Of a DNA stretch of 61,786 nucleotides, positions 32,965 through 41,170 are shown piece by piece. Below the pieces are notes generated by a model, which saw nothing but the letters and a program-made list of their open reading frames with translations, ran no database searches and was not told the DNA's origin. Positions within the stretch are counted from its first letter, which is position 1. Every line of letters begins with the position of its first letter. The position numbers were made by a program, and so were the translations under genes. The stretch is from Acidobacteriota bacterium (GTDB lineage Bacteria > Acidobacteriota > Terriglobia > Bryobacterales > Bryobacteraceae). Location of the stretch: contig JANXLY010000143.1 in the NCBI GenBank assembly GCA_025354885.1, positions 1-61,786 of the forward strand, read 5' to 3'.

Positions 32965-33968
32965 TTGGACTAGACGCCACTTATTCGGTAGGCAAACAGC
33001 TGAGTGGAGTGGGAAAGTATTCGCTCGCGCTCATGGATGCGCTGACACGACTGCATACAGGGCCAAGGCTGCGTCGTTACTATCGTCCGCATCGTTGGGT
33101 GTGGGCACCCTTTCCGAAGCGATTGCTGCTCGATTCTACGCCAAGAGGCGTGGACGTGTTTCACGGCTTGAATCAAAGACTGCCTCAGAAGAAACGATCA
33201 AAGACAGTTTGTACCTTTCATGACTTGTTCGTATTGAGCGGCGAGTATTCAACGCCAGAGTTTCGCGCACGATTTGCGGAGCAGGCACGGGAGGCCGCAG
33301 AGCGGTCAGACCGGATCATCGCGGTGTCGCAGTTCACAGCGAATCAAGTTGTGGAGTATCTGGGTTATGCGAGGGATCAAGTTCGAGTGGTGCCACACGG
33401 CGTGGTGTTGCCGGAGCATGTGATTGGAGTCGAACAGCGGGAGAAGCTCGTGTTGACGGTGGGTGCAGTACAGAAGCGAAAGAATACGCGCCGGTTGATT
33501 GAAGCATTTCGCGCGATGCCGATGGATTGGCAGTTGTGGATTGCGGGGAGCGCAGGGTATGAGGCAGCCGAGATGCTCGAGGGACTGCCGGACAATGTGC
33601 GGGTGCTCGGCTATGTGCCGGATGCAGAGCTCGAGGTGCTCTATGCGCGGGCGAGCGTGTTTGCGTTTCCATCGCTCGATGAAGGATTTGGAATCCCGGT
33701 TCTGGAGGCAATGGCGCACGGTCTGCCCGTGTTGACGTCAACAAGTTCGGCACTGCCGGAAGTGGCTGGAGACGCAGCGCTGCTGGTAGACCCGTTGCGG
33801 AGTGACGCGATTGCCGATGGCTTGCTGCAACTGATGGATTTGGGGCGAAGGCAGTCTCTGGTGCTCCTTGGTCTGGAGCGGGCGAGGCAGTTTAGCTGGG
33901 AGAAAAGCGCCCAGATGACAGCAGCTGTGTATCGCGAACTTGGAACAATCCAGCCTGAAGTTCCGTAG
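32931..33968 (+). CDS. Glycosyltransferase family 4
   Basis: A 345-aa GT-B fold enzyme. The N-terminal domain has a SGVGKYSLALMDAL glycine loop and VFHGLNQRLP. SDRIIAVSQFTANQVVEYL and RVVPHGV link the domains. The C-terminal domain has LTVGAVQKRKNTRRLIEAF, the nucleotide-sugar site FPSLDEGFGIPVLEAMA (the E-x7-E pair of GT4) and LPEVAGDAALLVDP. The donor and acceptor are unknown. The GTG start at 32931 lies inside the previous gene (34-nt overlap), and no better in-frame start is visible before the domain begins. Confidence 0.9.
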   Translation: MRDRDPNVDSIVGLDATYSVGKQLSGVGKYSLALMDALTRLHTGPRLRRYYRPHRWVWAPFPKRLLLDSTPRGVDVFHGLNQRLPQKKRSKTVCTFHDLFVLSGEYSTPEFRARFAEQAREAAERSDRIIAVSQFTANQVVEYLGYARDQVRVVPHGVVLPEHVIGVEQREKLVLTVGAVQKRKNTRRLIEAFRAMPMDWQLWIAGSAGYEAAEMLEGLPDNVRVLGYVPDAELEVLYARASVFAFPSLDEGFGIPVLEAMAHGLPVLTSTSSALPEVAGDAALLVDPLRSDAIADGLLQLMDLGRRQSLVLLGLERARQFSWEKSAQMTAAVYRELGTIQPEVP

Positions 33969-34005
33969 CATTCCATACTACTACTTCGTCGAAAAGGAAT
34001 CCGCG

Positions 34006-34485
34006 ATGATCAAGCCCATTGCCTTGCTGCTCACAGCGCTAATCGTAGAGCCGATATCTGGCATCTATGCCCAGAGTCCGCAGGCTCCCAGTGCTCTCTT
34101 TCAAACGATCCAGGAACTCGACACCAAACTCTTTGATGCTTACAACCAATGCGAGCTGGAGAAATTCGGCGCGATGCTCGTAGACGACTTGGAGTTTTAC
34201 CACGACCTCGGAGGCTTGATGCGCGGAGGCCAGGCAACCGTAGACGCAGTAAAAAAGAATATCTGTGGCAAAGTCACACGACAACTCGTTCCAGGCACGC
34301 TTGAGGTTTATCCGATTGCAGATTTTGGCGCGCTCGAAATCGGCGTCCACCGTTTTCTTCATCCGGGGCAGGCGAAGACAGAGCCGGATGGAGAAGCGAA
34401 ATTCATTCACCTCTGGCAGAACAAGGATGGGGTCTGGAAGTTGGCACGAATCATTAGCTTCGACCACCATTCAGTTGCGAAATGA
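34006..34485 (+). CDS. Exported SnoaL/DUF4440-type NTF2-fold protein
   Basis: A 159-aa protein. ATG 34006 is chosen (AAAAGGAA upstream) and gives a signal peptide ending near GIYAQ. A frame reaching 33940 lacks a ribosome site and overlaps the glycosyltransferase. The mature domain (IQELDTKLFDAYNQCELEKF, DLEFYHDLGGLMRG, then IHLWQNKDGVWKLARIIS) is typical of DUF4440. It is a second member of the same broad fold as the protein at 28.4 kb, but the two are not close. The function is unknown. Confidence 0.82.
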   Translation: MIKPIALLLTALIVEPISGIYAQSPQAPSALFQTIQELDTKLFDAYNQCELEKFGAMLVDDLEFYHDLGGLMRGGQATVDAVKKNICGKVTRQLVPGTLEVYPIADFGALEIGVHRFLHPGQAKTEPDGEAKFIHLWQNKDGVWKLARIISFDHHSVAK

Positions 34486-34525
34486 CTCGCCGTTGCATCA
34501 AACAGAGGCCCCGGACTTCGAGTTA

Positions 34526-35596
34526 CTATCCAACTCCGGGAAGCGAGCGCAGAAACTGAATCAGTTCTGCGTTGACCTGTTGCGGCCTCTCCATCTGGAT
34601 GTAATGTCCGGCTCCCTCGATGATCACTTTGCGCTGCAGATTCGGAACCGTGGTGGACATCGCTTCCAGTTGAGGCTTGCCCGTAGTGCCATTGATGGTG
34701 GGGTCAACAGAGCCGGCAATGAACAAAGCGCGCTGGCGAATGACGGCACCAGCCCAAGGTGCGAGCAACCTCCAGTTGTGGTCTATGTTGCGGTAATAGT
34801 TTAGTCCTCCGCGAAAACCCGTTCGCGTAAGGTCGGCCACCATGTAATCGAGATCGGCATCGGAGAGCCAGGCCGGAAAGCGTTCCGGATTGATCGTGCC
34901 GTCTAGAAGACCTTTACCAGGCTGCAGTAGATGCGGGGACGGCCGGCCTTTCGGCGCCTCACCCGAATTCGCGTACATCCTGCGCCGGAGCGTTACTCTT
35001 GGATCGCGATCCAATTCCGCCTCTGCAACGCCCACATCCTGGTAGTAGAGCCAGTAGTGCGTGTAGAGCCCCGCCTCGCGGAGCAGCCGCAGCGGTGGTG
35101 CTGGCCCGCGTTGACGAAAGGGAACGCTCATGCATGCGACTGCCGGAAACACGTCCGGCCTTAATAGCGCGGCATGCCAGGCAACCGTTGCTCCCCAGTC
35201 ATGCCCGACCAGGATGGCCTGCTTTTGGCCAAGGGCCGCAACCAGACCCACCATGTCCCCGACTAGATGCATGATGTTGTACGAAGAGATCTCCGGCGGC
35301 AATTCAGACTGGCCATAGCCGCGCATATCTGGTGCAACGGCGTGGAAGCCAGCCGCAGCTAGCGCTGGCAACTGATGACGCCAGGAGTACCAGCTCTCCG
35401 GAAATCCATGGCATAAAAGCACTAATGGACCCGTGCCCTGTTCGGCAATATGAAGCGTGATCCCGTTGGCGGTGATACGCCGGTGTTTCAATTCGCTCTC
35501 AATGCCTGGGGCCAGTGCGGAAAAAACTTGCGCAGAACTGGCGTTCGCCAGGCTGATGCTGCTTGCGGCAACAAAGCCGCGTCTCGAAAAATCCAT
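34526..35596 (-). CDS. Alpha/beta hydrolase, epoxide hydrolase-like, with Tat-like signal
   Basis: A 356-aa protein. The start, MDFSRRGFVAASSISLA, looks like a twin-arginine signal, so the enzyme is probably exported. The core has the oxyanion motif HGFPESWYSWR, the nucleophile Asp in GHDWGA, a cap region (~185-290) and, near the C-terminus, GAGHYIQMERP carrying the catalytic His. HGFPxSW with GHDWG is diagnostic of soluble epoxide hydrolases and fluoroacetate dehalogenases; the precise substrate is open. AGGGAG lies 8 nt before ATG 35596. Its upstream region holds the repeated palindrome at 35692-35749. Confidence 0.9.
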   Translation of the reverse strand: MDFSRRGFVAASSISLANASSAQVFSALAPGIESELKHRRITANGITLHIAEQGTGPLVLLCHGFPESWYSWRHQLPALAAAGFHAVAPDMRGYGQSELPPEISSYNIMHLVGDMVGLVAALGQKQAILVGHDWGATVAWHAALLRPDVFPAVACMSVPFRQRGPAPPLRLLREAGLYTHYWLYYQDVGVAEAELDRDPRVTLRRRMYANSGEAPKGRPSPHLLQPGKGLLDGTINPERFPAWLSDADLDYMVADLTRTGFRGGLNYYRNIDHNWRLLAPWAGAVIRQRALFIAGSVDPTINGTTGKPQLEAMSTTVPNLQRKVIIEGAGHYIQMERPQQVNAELIQFLRSLPGVG

Positions 35597-35691
35597 CACT
35601 TGCTCCCTAAGAATCTGCTTCGCGTCGGGCCATCTTCCCCGCCGTTCAAGCCCAACAGGGTATCGGGAGACGACCCATTACAAGAATGGGA

Positions 35692-35749
35692 GGCCAGCAC
35701 AGTACTGAGGCCAGCACAGTACTGAGGCGCACAGTACTGAGGCGCACGG
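35692..35749. repeat. Three short tandem repeats, each with the palindrome CAGTACTG
   Basis: Two identical 17-nt units (35692-35708 and 35709-35725), a 15-nt variant (35726-35740) and a decayed start of a fourth. Each complete unit contains the perfect palindrome CAGTACTG. They lie ~100 nt upstream of the epoxide-hydrolase-like gene, so they may be an operator array. Recent slippage could also have made them. Confidence 0.75.
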
Positions 35750-35773
35750 TATTTGGACGCAAAACGGATGCTG

Positions 35774-36061
35774 CTATCGGGGGTCTTCGTCGAGTGAAAT
35801 CTTGAGCGCTTTCAGAAACTTGGTGTCCTGTGAGTTCCAACTCATCGTGCCTGTCGCCTCAAAGCTCTCAGGTGTGGCCGAGTGTTCTCCAGGGTCGTCT
35901 TCCCGCTTGTTGAATCCGATCGTCGCTTCCAACACTAGGAAGACGTCGTAGCCCGATCGTTTGATGTCGCCAATGGCGGCAGCAATCCGGTCAGAGTCCG
36001 ACAGAGACTCGTTTATGGCATTGCCGAGCTCTTGCATTAAATCTTTCAGGTTCTCGTCCAT
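35774..36061 (-). CDS. Small hypothetical protein
   Basis: A 95-aa acidic cytoplasmic protein (MDENLKDLMQELGNAINESL, then SDRIAAAIGDIKRSGYDVFL, ending FLKALKISLDEDPR). It is probably a small alpha/beta domain. I do not recognise the family. The regular helix at the start and the lack of alternatives on the other strand support coding. The ribosome site is weak. It sits between the epoxide-hydrolase-like gene and a small membrane protein. Confidence 0.65.
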   Translation of the reverse strand: MDENLKDLMQELGNAINESLSDSDRIAAAIGDIKRSGYDVFLVLEATIGFNKREDDPGEHSATPESFEATGTMSWNSQDTKFLKALKISLDEDPR

Positions 36062-36137
36062 GCTCTTATCCGTTCACAGAATACCATTCACTCTTATCGG
36101 ATGAGGTTTGGCTCTGTTAGCATGAAACTTCGAGCGA

Positions 36138-36389
36138 ATGAAACGATTTATACAGGCCTTCATGCCGGGAGTGATCAAGCCGCTCCATGTTTTGTGGAAC
36201 GAACTGATCGGCTTCTTCTTTGCTGTCTTCGCAATTGTCATTTTGGGGAGCCTGATCCGGGGGATCATGATCTTCAAAGGAGACAGCGACAGCCTGGGGA
36301 GGCTAGTGCTGATGGGCTTTGCGTTTGCGGTGATGGCTTATTACGGATTGCAAAGTTTTTTCAAGGCGCGGAAAATCGGAAAGTCCTGA
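36138..36389 (+). CDS. Small two-helix membrane protein
   Basis: An 83-aa protein with two hydrophobic helices, ~20-42 ([20 protein letters not shown]) and ~56-72 ([15 protein letters not shown]), joined by a short polar loop. The N- and C-termini are basic. Family not recognised. The stop is immediately followed by the methylmalonyl-CoA mutase ATG (1 nt gap), so they are cotranscribed, though no functional link is obvious. Confidence 0.7.
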   Translation: MKRFIQAFMPGVIKPLHVLWNELIGFFFAVFAIVILGSLIRGIMIFKGDSDSLGRLVLMGFAFAVMAYYGLQSFFKARKIGKS

Positions 36390-36390
36390 G

Positions 36391-37905
36391 ATGAAGACTC
36401 CCCCGCCGCAACCTGGGGAATATCCCTACACTCGAGGCATTTATCCCGAGATGTACCGAACGCGATTGTGGACGATGCGGCAGTATGCGGGGTTTGGGTC
36501 GGCAGAAGAATCGAATCGCCGCTATCGCTATCTCTTGTCCCAGGGGACGACTGGCTTATCAGTAGCCTTCGATTTACCTACGCAAATGGGCATGGACCCG
36601 GATCACGCTCTCGCTGCTGGTGAAGTCGGCCGAGTCGGAGTGTCGATCGCATCGCTCATCGATATGGAGACCTTGTTCGCCGGAATTGCACTCGACAAGA
36701 TCACGACGTCGATGACGATCAATTCAACAGCGGGCATCCTGCTGGCGCTTTACGTGCTGGTCGCAGAAAAGCAGGGCGCAGCCGTCAAGAAACTCTCGGG
36801 GACGATCCAGAACGACATCCTCAAGGAATATATTGCGAGGGGAACCTACATTTATCCGGTGCGGCCCGCGATGCGAATCATCACCGACATCTTTGCTTGG
36901 GCGAGCCAGGAGTTGCCCGAATGGAACACGATCTCGATCAGCGGCTATCACATTCGCGAGGCGGGCTCGACTGCTGCGCAGGAGATTGCCTTTACGCTGG
37001 CCAACGCAATCGCCTACATCGAGGCGGCCGTGAAGGTAGGGCTCGCGGTGGACAGCTTTGCGCCCCGGCTCAGTTTTTTCTTCAATGCGCACAATGACTT
37101 TTTTGAAGAGATCGCCAAATTTCGCGCGGCAAGAAGGTTGTATGCGCGGTTGATGAAGGAGCGCTTTGGCGCTAAGGACCCCCGATCCATGCTGCTGCGC
37201 TTTCACACGCAGACGGCAGGATCGACTCTTACCGCGCAGCAGCCGGAGGTGAATGTAGTAAGAATCGCTTTGCAGGCGATGGCGGCGGTAATGGGTGGCA
37301 CACAGAGCCTGCACACCAACAGCATGGATGAGGCACTCGGACTACCAACGGCGGATGCAGCGCGGATCGCTTTACGAACGCAGCAGGTCTTGGCCTACGA
37401 AACTGGCATCACCTCGGAACCGGATCCGATGGGTGGATCGTTTCATGTTGAAGCTCTGACGAATCGGCTTGAAGCAGAGGCGGAGGCTTATCTCGCCCGG
37501 ATTGACGGGATGGGCGGCACGATTGCAGCCATCGAGAGTGGCTACATTCAGGGCGAGATCCAAAATGCGGCCTATGAGTATCAGCGGGAGATCGAGAGCG
37601 GCAGGAAGATTGTTGTAGGTGTGAACCAATTCAAGCAGGACGGGGATGCAGCGATGCCGGTATTTCAGATCAATCCGGAGATCGAGGAAGTGCAGGTAGC
37701 GGGCTTGCGGGAGTTGCGGTCGTCACGAAGCAGCAGTGTCTGGAGTGAAGCGTTGCAGGATTTGGATGTCGCAGCGAGGTGCGGGCAAAACCTGATGCCG
37801 CACATCCTGATCGCGGCGCGTGCGCATGCGACAGTGGGTGAAATTTCGGACAAGCTGCGAGGCGTGTTTGGAGAATATCGAGAGGGCGCTTCTGAATCCG
37901 TTTAA
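36391..37905 (+). CDS. Methylmalonyl-CoA mutase, catalytic (large) subunit without the B12 domain
   Basis: A 504-aa TIM-barrel subunit that isomerises methylmalonyl-CoA and succinyl-CoA using adenosylcobalamin. It starts right at the GEYPYTRG segment, ~57 residues shorter at the N-terminus than Propionibacterium MutB as I recall it. With that offset Y32, R150 and H187 fall on MutB Y89, R207 and H244. This Tyr/Arg pair marks true methylmalonyl-CoA mutase rather than isobutyryl- or 2-hydroxyisobutyryl-CoA mutase. The cobalamin domain (DxHxxG) is absent, so a separate small subunit must be supplied from elsewhere. A 13-bp inverted repeat spans the stop codon. Confidence 0.92.
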   Translation: MKTPPPQPGEYPYTRGIYPEMYRTRLWTMRQYAGFGSAEESNRRYRYLLSQGTTGLSVAFDLPTQMGMDPDHALAAGEVGRVGVSIASLIDMETLFAGIALDKITTSMTINSTAGILLALYVLVAEKQGAAVKKLSGTIQNDILKEYIARGTYIYPVRPAMRIITDIFAWASQELPEWNTISISGYHIREAGSTAAQEIAFTLANAIAYIEAAVKVGLAVDSFAPRLSFFFNAHNDFFEEIAKFRAARRLYARLMKERFGAKDPRSMLLRFHTQTAGSTLTAQQPEVNVVRIALQAMAAVMGGTQSLHTNSMDEALGLPTADAARIALRTQQVLAYETGITSEPDPMGGSFHVEALTNRLEAEAEAYLARIDGMGGTIAAIESGYIQGEIQNAAYEYQREIESGRKIVVGVNQFKQDGDAAMPVFQINPEIEEVQVAGLRELRSSRSSSVWSEALQDLDVAARCGQNLMPHILIAARAHATVGEISDKLRGVFGEYREGASESV

Positions 37906-37939
37906 TACAAGGGGAAAGGGTGAATCCAGAAGCGCCCTC
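37882..37939 (+). terminator. 13-bp perfect inverted repeat across the mutase stop codon
   Basis: GAGGGCGCTTCTG (37882-37894, inside the last codons) and CAGAAGCGCCCTC (37927-37939), with a 32-nt spacer. The following CGTCTCTCTCT is pyrimidine-rich. It probably acts as a terminator or 3'-protecting hairpin. The long loop is unusual, and the right arm looks like an inverted copy of the gene end. Confidence 0.5.
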
Positions 37940-38066
37940 CGTCTCTCTCTGTTGATATAACGAACGAAGAAGGCAATTGTTATGTTCCCTGGTAAATTTA
38001 TTTTTCAAGGATGCCTGGGCTGAACCGGATTTGGTGCAGAGGATGGATTGAGGGATGATGTAGGGG

Positions 38067-38690
38067 ATGGCAGTCGCCGCAAAAAAAGCACGAGTCAGTG
38101 AAGAAGCCTACTTTGAGATGCTCGAAAAGAGCGAACTCAAGTTGGAGTATTGGGCGGGCACTGTAGTTGGGATGGCCGGGGCCTCCCCGGAACATTGTCG
38201 GCTCGAAACGAACCTCGTTGGAGAAGTCTTTCAGCAATTGCGAGGAAGCAACTGCGAAGCGTTGACTTCAAACCAGGCGGTATACATCGCGCCACGAAAT
38301 TCATATGTGTTTCCTGATCTGAGCATTGTGTGTGGTGGGCCGGAGTGGGTGACAAAGCGCGGGATTGGCTGCCTGATCAACCCAACGGTTCTTGTAGAAG
38401 TGTTGTCACCAACAACCGCTTCGAAAGATGAAACAGACAAGCTGCTCGCCTACACAACCTTGCGTAGTGTGCGGGAATATCTCATCGTGTACGCTGACCA
38501 GTATTGCGTCAAAATGCACGCGAGAACTCAGGCGGATGAGATCTGGAGCACGACGATCTACTCAAAGCTTGATGATGAAATTGTGTTGGCCAGTTGTGGT
38601 GTGAAGCTCACACTAGCCACTATCTATCAGCGAGTCGAATTCCTAGAGCATGCCGAGGACGGCGTTGCCGAGCAGGGATCCGAGGGCTAG
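38067..38690 (+). CDS. Uma2-family (DUF820) putative endonuclease
   Basis: A 207-aa cytoplasmic protein with a restriction-endonuclease-like fold. The PD-(D/E)xK pattern is visible as FPDLSIVC followed by VLVEVLSP, and the later YLIVY strand is typical. The family is abundant in cyanobacteria and acidobacteria and is often suspected of mobility or defence roles, but no function is proven. A short extra C-terminus (EHAEDGVAEQGSEG) overlaps the convergent nuoH gene by 48 nt. Confidence 0.9.
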   Translation: MAVAAKKARVSEEAYFEMLEKSELKLEYWAGTVVGMAGASPEHCRLETNLVGEVFQQLRGSNCEALTSNQAVYIAPRNSYVFPDLSIVCGGPEWVTKRGIGCLINPTVLVEVLSPTTASKDETDKLLAYTTLRSVREYLIVYADQYCVKMHARTQADEIWSTTIYSKLDDEIVLASCGVKLTLATIYQRVEFLEHAEDGVAEQGSEG

Positions 38691-39767
38691 AGGAATGAGC
38701 CGCTTCCAGCCAAGGTCCATCAACTGGTCGTAGCGCATGCGAGGCCAACTGGCACGAAACCAGACAAGCACGTAGAAGACCGCGCTCACCTTGAAAAAGA
38801 ACCAGAAGGGTCCTGAGAAAAGTGTGCTGAGCACGGGGATCAACAGTACGCCACTTGATGCAACGAGTAATACAGTAAACGGCCAGAGCTTCATGCGCCA
38901 GCAGCCCCACGCGCCAAGCATCATGAGCACTATGGGCACGCCTGCATTCATGGGCAAATCCAGCCAGGCAACGCTTGGGAAGGGTCGAAGCCAGCCGCCA
39001 AAAAACAGAGTAACGGCGACGCAGCAGATCACAAAAATATTCGTATACTCCGCAAGCATGTAGAAGGCCCAGCGGAATCCGCTGTATTCGGTGTGGTAGC
39101 CGGCAACGATTTCGCTTTCGGCTTCGGGGAGGTCGAAGGGAGAACGATTGACTTCAGCAACGGCAGCAATCAGGAAGATAAAAAAGCTAAGCAGCATGAA
39201 GCCGTAGTTGCCGAAAACAAACCAGATGCCCTGCTGAAGTTGAGCCTCCACAATGCCAGTCATCGAGAGAGTGCCCGAGAGCATGACGGCGGAAACCAGT
39301 GCCAGTGCGAGTGCTACTTCGTAGCTGATGAGCTGCGCAGCACCTCGTAGCGCCCCCAGAATCGCGTAGTTGCTGTTGGAGCTCCACCCACCGAGGATGA
39401 TGCCGAAGACGCCGACAGCGGCGAGCGCCGAGAGAAGCAGCAGGCCAACATTGACGTCCGCAATATTGAGTGTTTTCGTAATCGGGATGACAGCAAACGA
39501 AGCCATGGCCGTCGAAACACTGATGAGTGGTGCGAGGTAGAAGAGGAACTTGTCGGCGTCTCTGGGGACCAGATCTTCTTTGAGCAGAAGCTTGATTGCG
39601 TCGGCGATAGGCTGCAGCAGGCCGTGGGGGCCGGTGCGCATCGGTCCAAGCCGCGCCTGGAAATCGGCGAGCAGTTTGCGCTCGATAAGCACTAGGTATC
39701 CAGTGACCAAAGGGAAGGCGGCGAAGAAAGCGATCGCCATCAAATAGGGAAAATACTGCTCGATCAT
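38643..39767 (-). CDS. nuoH: NADH-quinone oxidoreductase subunit H
   Basis: A 374-aa membrane-arm subunit (eight or so helices) forming the quinone-site entrance of complex I. Family motifs: LADFQARLGPMRTGPHGLLQ, GWSSNSNYAILGALR and NRSPFDLPEAESEIVAGYHTEYSG. It is the last gene of the operon, after nuoN, instead of the usual place between nuoG and nuoI. Its start overlaps the nuoN stop by 4 nt. The last 48 nt overlap the convergent Uma2 gene. Confidence 0.95.
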   Translation of the reverse strand: MIEQYFPYLMAIAFFAAFPLVTGYLVLIERKLLADFQARLGPMRTGPHGLLQPIADAIKLLLKEDLVPRDADKFLFYLAPLISVSTAMASFAVIPITKTLNIADVNVGLLLLSALAAVGVFGIILGGWSSNSNYAILGALRGAAQLISYEVALALALVSAVMLSGTLSMTGIVEAQLQQGIWFVFGNYGFMLLSFFIFLIAAVAEVNRSPFDLPEAESEIVAGYHTEYSGFRWAFYMLAEYTNIFVICCVAVTLFFGGWLRPFPSVAWLDLPMNAGVPIVLMMLGAWGCWRMKLWPFTVLLVASSGVLLIPVLSTLFSGPFWFFFKVSAVFYVLVWFRASWPRMRYDQLMDLGWKRLIPLALGSLLGNAVLGML

Positions 39768-41170
39768 CGGATGGCGCTCCTTGCCCAGACGAGGACGGGT
39801 TCGGGATTAACACCGATGCCGATGCTTAGGATGACAGCGATGCCGACAGCTGCCCGCCAGCCGGTACTGAAGTGAACGCTGAGCAATTGTCCTTCAGGCC
39901 TTTGAGTCATCTCGCGGACAATGCGGAAATAGTAGTAAAGCGAGACCGCAACGTACAGCGCCGCCACAACGGCGATCCAGTATTGTCGCGCTTGAACGAG
40001 CGAAAGAAAGATGAGGTACTTGGCCATAAAACCGGCGGTGGGAGGAAGCCCGGCAAGTGAAAGCAGCAGGACAATCATAAGCAGCGCCACCCCTGGATGG
40101 GTATAGAGCAAGCCACGGAAATCGTTAACCCCCTCGCGAGAGAGAACGGCAAGAACGAGGAAAGCGCCCGTCGTCATGATCGTGTAGACAAGCAGATAAA
40201 GCAGCATTGCTTCGATACCGGTCTGATTACCCGCGACCAGTCCCAGCAGGATGTATCCGGCGTGGCCGATGCTGCTGTAAGCAAGCAGGCGCTTGGCGCT
40301 TGGCTGCGTGATTGCAGCAATGTTGCCCAGCGTGAGGCTGGCAAGCGCTGCAAAGGTAATCACTGCTTCCCAACTGGGACGCAACTCGTGCAAGGGGCCA
40401 AGCACAAGGCGCAACAACAAGCCGAAGGCCGCAGTTTTGGAAGCAGTGGCCAGATAAGCAGTAACTGGCGTGGGTGCGCCTTCATAAGCATCCGGAACCC
40501 ACATGTGGAGTGGCGCAGCGGCCACTTTGAAGAGCAATCCGATGACAATCGGAATAATCGCGAGAAGCACCAGCGGATCGCTGGGGAGCCGGTTCGCGAG
40601 CATTGCGGTGATGAATTTATAGTGTGTCGATCCGGTAAGGCCATAGAGAACTGAAAATCCATAGAGCAGTAGACCGCTTGAAAACGCACCTAGGATGAGG
40701 TACTTGAGGGCAGCTTCATTCGAGCGCGGATTGCAGCGCAGAAAGCCGGTTAGCACATAGAAGCTGAGCGCAGTAATCTCAAGACCAATGAAGATGGTAA
40801 TCAGTTCAGTACCGGAAATCATGAGATACATCCCGCTTTGGGCAAGCAGTACAAGCGAGTAGAATTCCGGGTGATCTTCGTCCTGGTCTTCGAGGTAGCG
40901 GTATGCGCCAAAAGCAGTGAGCAGAGCAGAGAGCAGACAAACGGCATTGAGGAAGATGCCGAAACGATCCACAAGAATTGCACCATTAAAGCCCGTCAGG
41001 CCAATGAAGTCGGATTGTCGCCAGAGTCCAATCAGCGCGAGCATTTCGCCGATCGCGAGGAAGATCGGATAGGCGCGGGCGCTGTCAAGACGCATGAGCA
41101 GCATCGCGCAACCGAAGAGCGCGAAGACTGCGGCCGGTAGAATCGAGAACAGATCATTCACCGTCATCAT
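39764..41170 (-). CDS. nuoN: NADH-quinone oxidoreductase subunit N
   Basis: A 468-aa antiporter-like membrane subunit with ~14 helices, carrying one proton path of complex I. FIGLEITALSFYVLTGF carries the conserved membrane Glu, and FKVAAAPLHMWVPDAYEGAPTPVTAYL the conserved Lys and motif. It starts ATGATG, overlapping the nuoM stop by 4 nt. Normal length. Confidence 0.95.
   Translation of the reverse strand: MMTVNDLFSILPAAVFALFGCAMLLMRLDSARAYPIFLAIGEMLALIGLWRQSDFIGLTGFNGAILVDRFGIFLNAVCLLSALLTAFGAYRYLEDQDEDHPEFYSLVLLAQSGMYLMISGTELITIFIGLEITALSFYVLTGFLRCNPRSNEAALKYLILGAFSSGLLLYGFSVLYGLTGSTHYKFITAMLANRLPSDPLVLLAIIPIVIGLLFKVAAAPLHMWVPDAYEGAPTPVTAYLATASKTAAFGLLLRLVLGPLHELRPSWEAVITFAALASLTLGNIAAITQPSAKRLLAYSSIGHAGYILLGLVAGNQTGIEAMLLYLLVYTIMTTGAFLVLAVLSREGVNDFRGLLYTHPGVALLMIVLLLSLAGLPPTAGFMAKYLIFLSLVQARQYWIAVVAALYVAVSLYYYFRIVREMTQRPEGQLLSVHFSTGWRAAVGIAVILSIGIGVNPEPVLVWARSAIR

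Noticed and set aside
34441-34457. Sequence resembling a sigma-54 -24/-12 promoter
   Set aside because: Inside the end of the SnoaL-like gene and one base off the required GG-to-GC spacing; no gene lies downstream on that strand.
34510-34540. CCCGGA...TCCGGG hairpin near the convergent gene ends at 34.5 kb
   Set aside because: Long loop, no T-run, and half of it codes for the hydrolase C-terminus; too weak to call a terminator.
35646-35840. Minus-strand frame with repeated STVRLSTVL residues
   Set aside because: It is only the translation of the short palindromic repeats and has no ribosome site or homologous look.
38620-38910. Minus-strand 96-aa frame over the nuoH end
   Set aside because: Lies in a shifted frame of nuoH, whose membrane motifs are intact.
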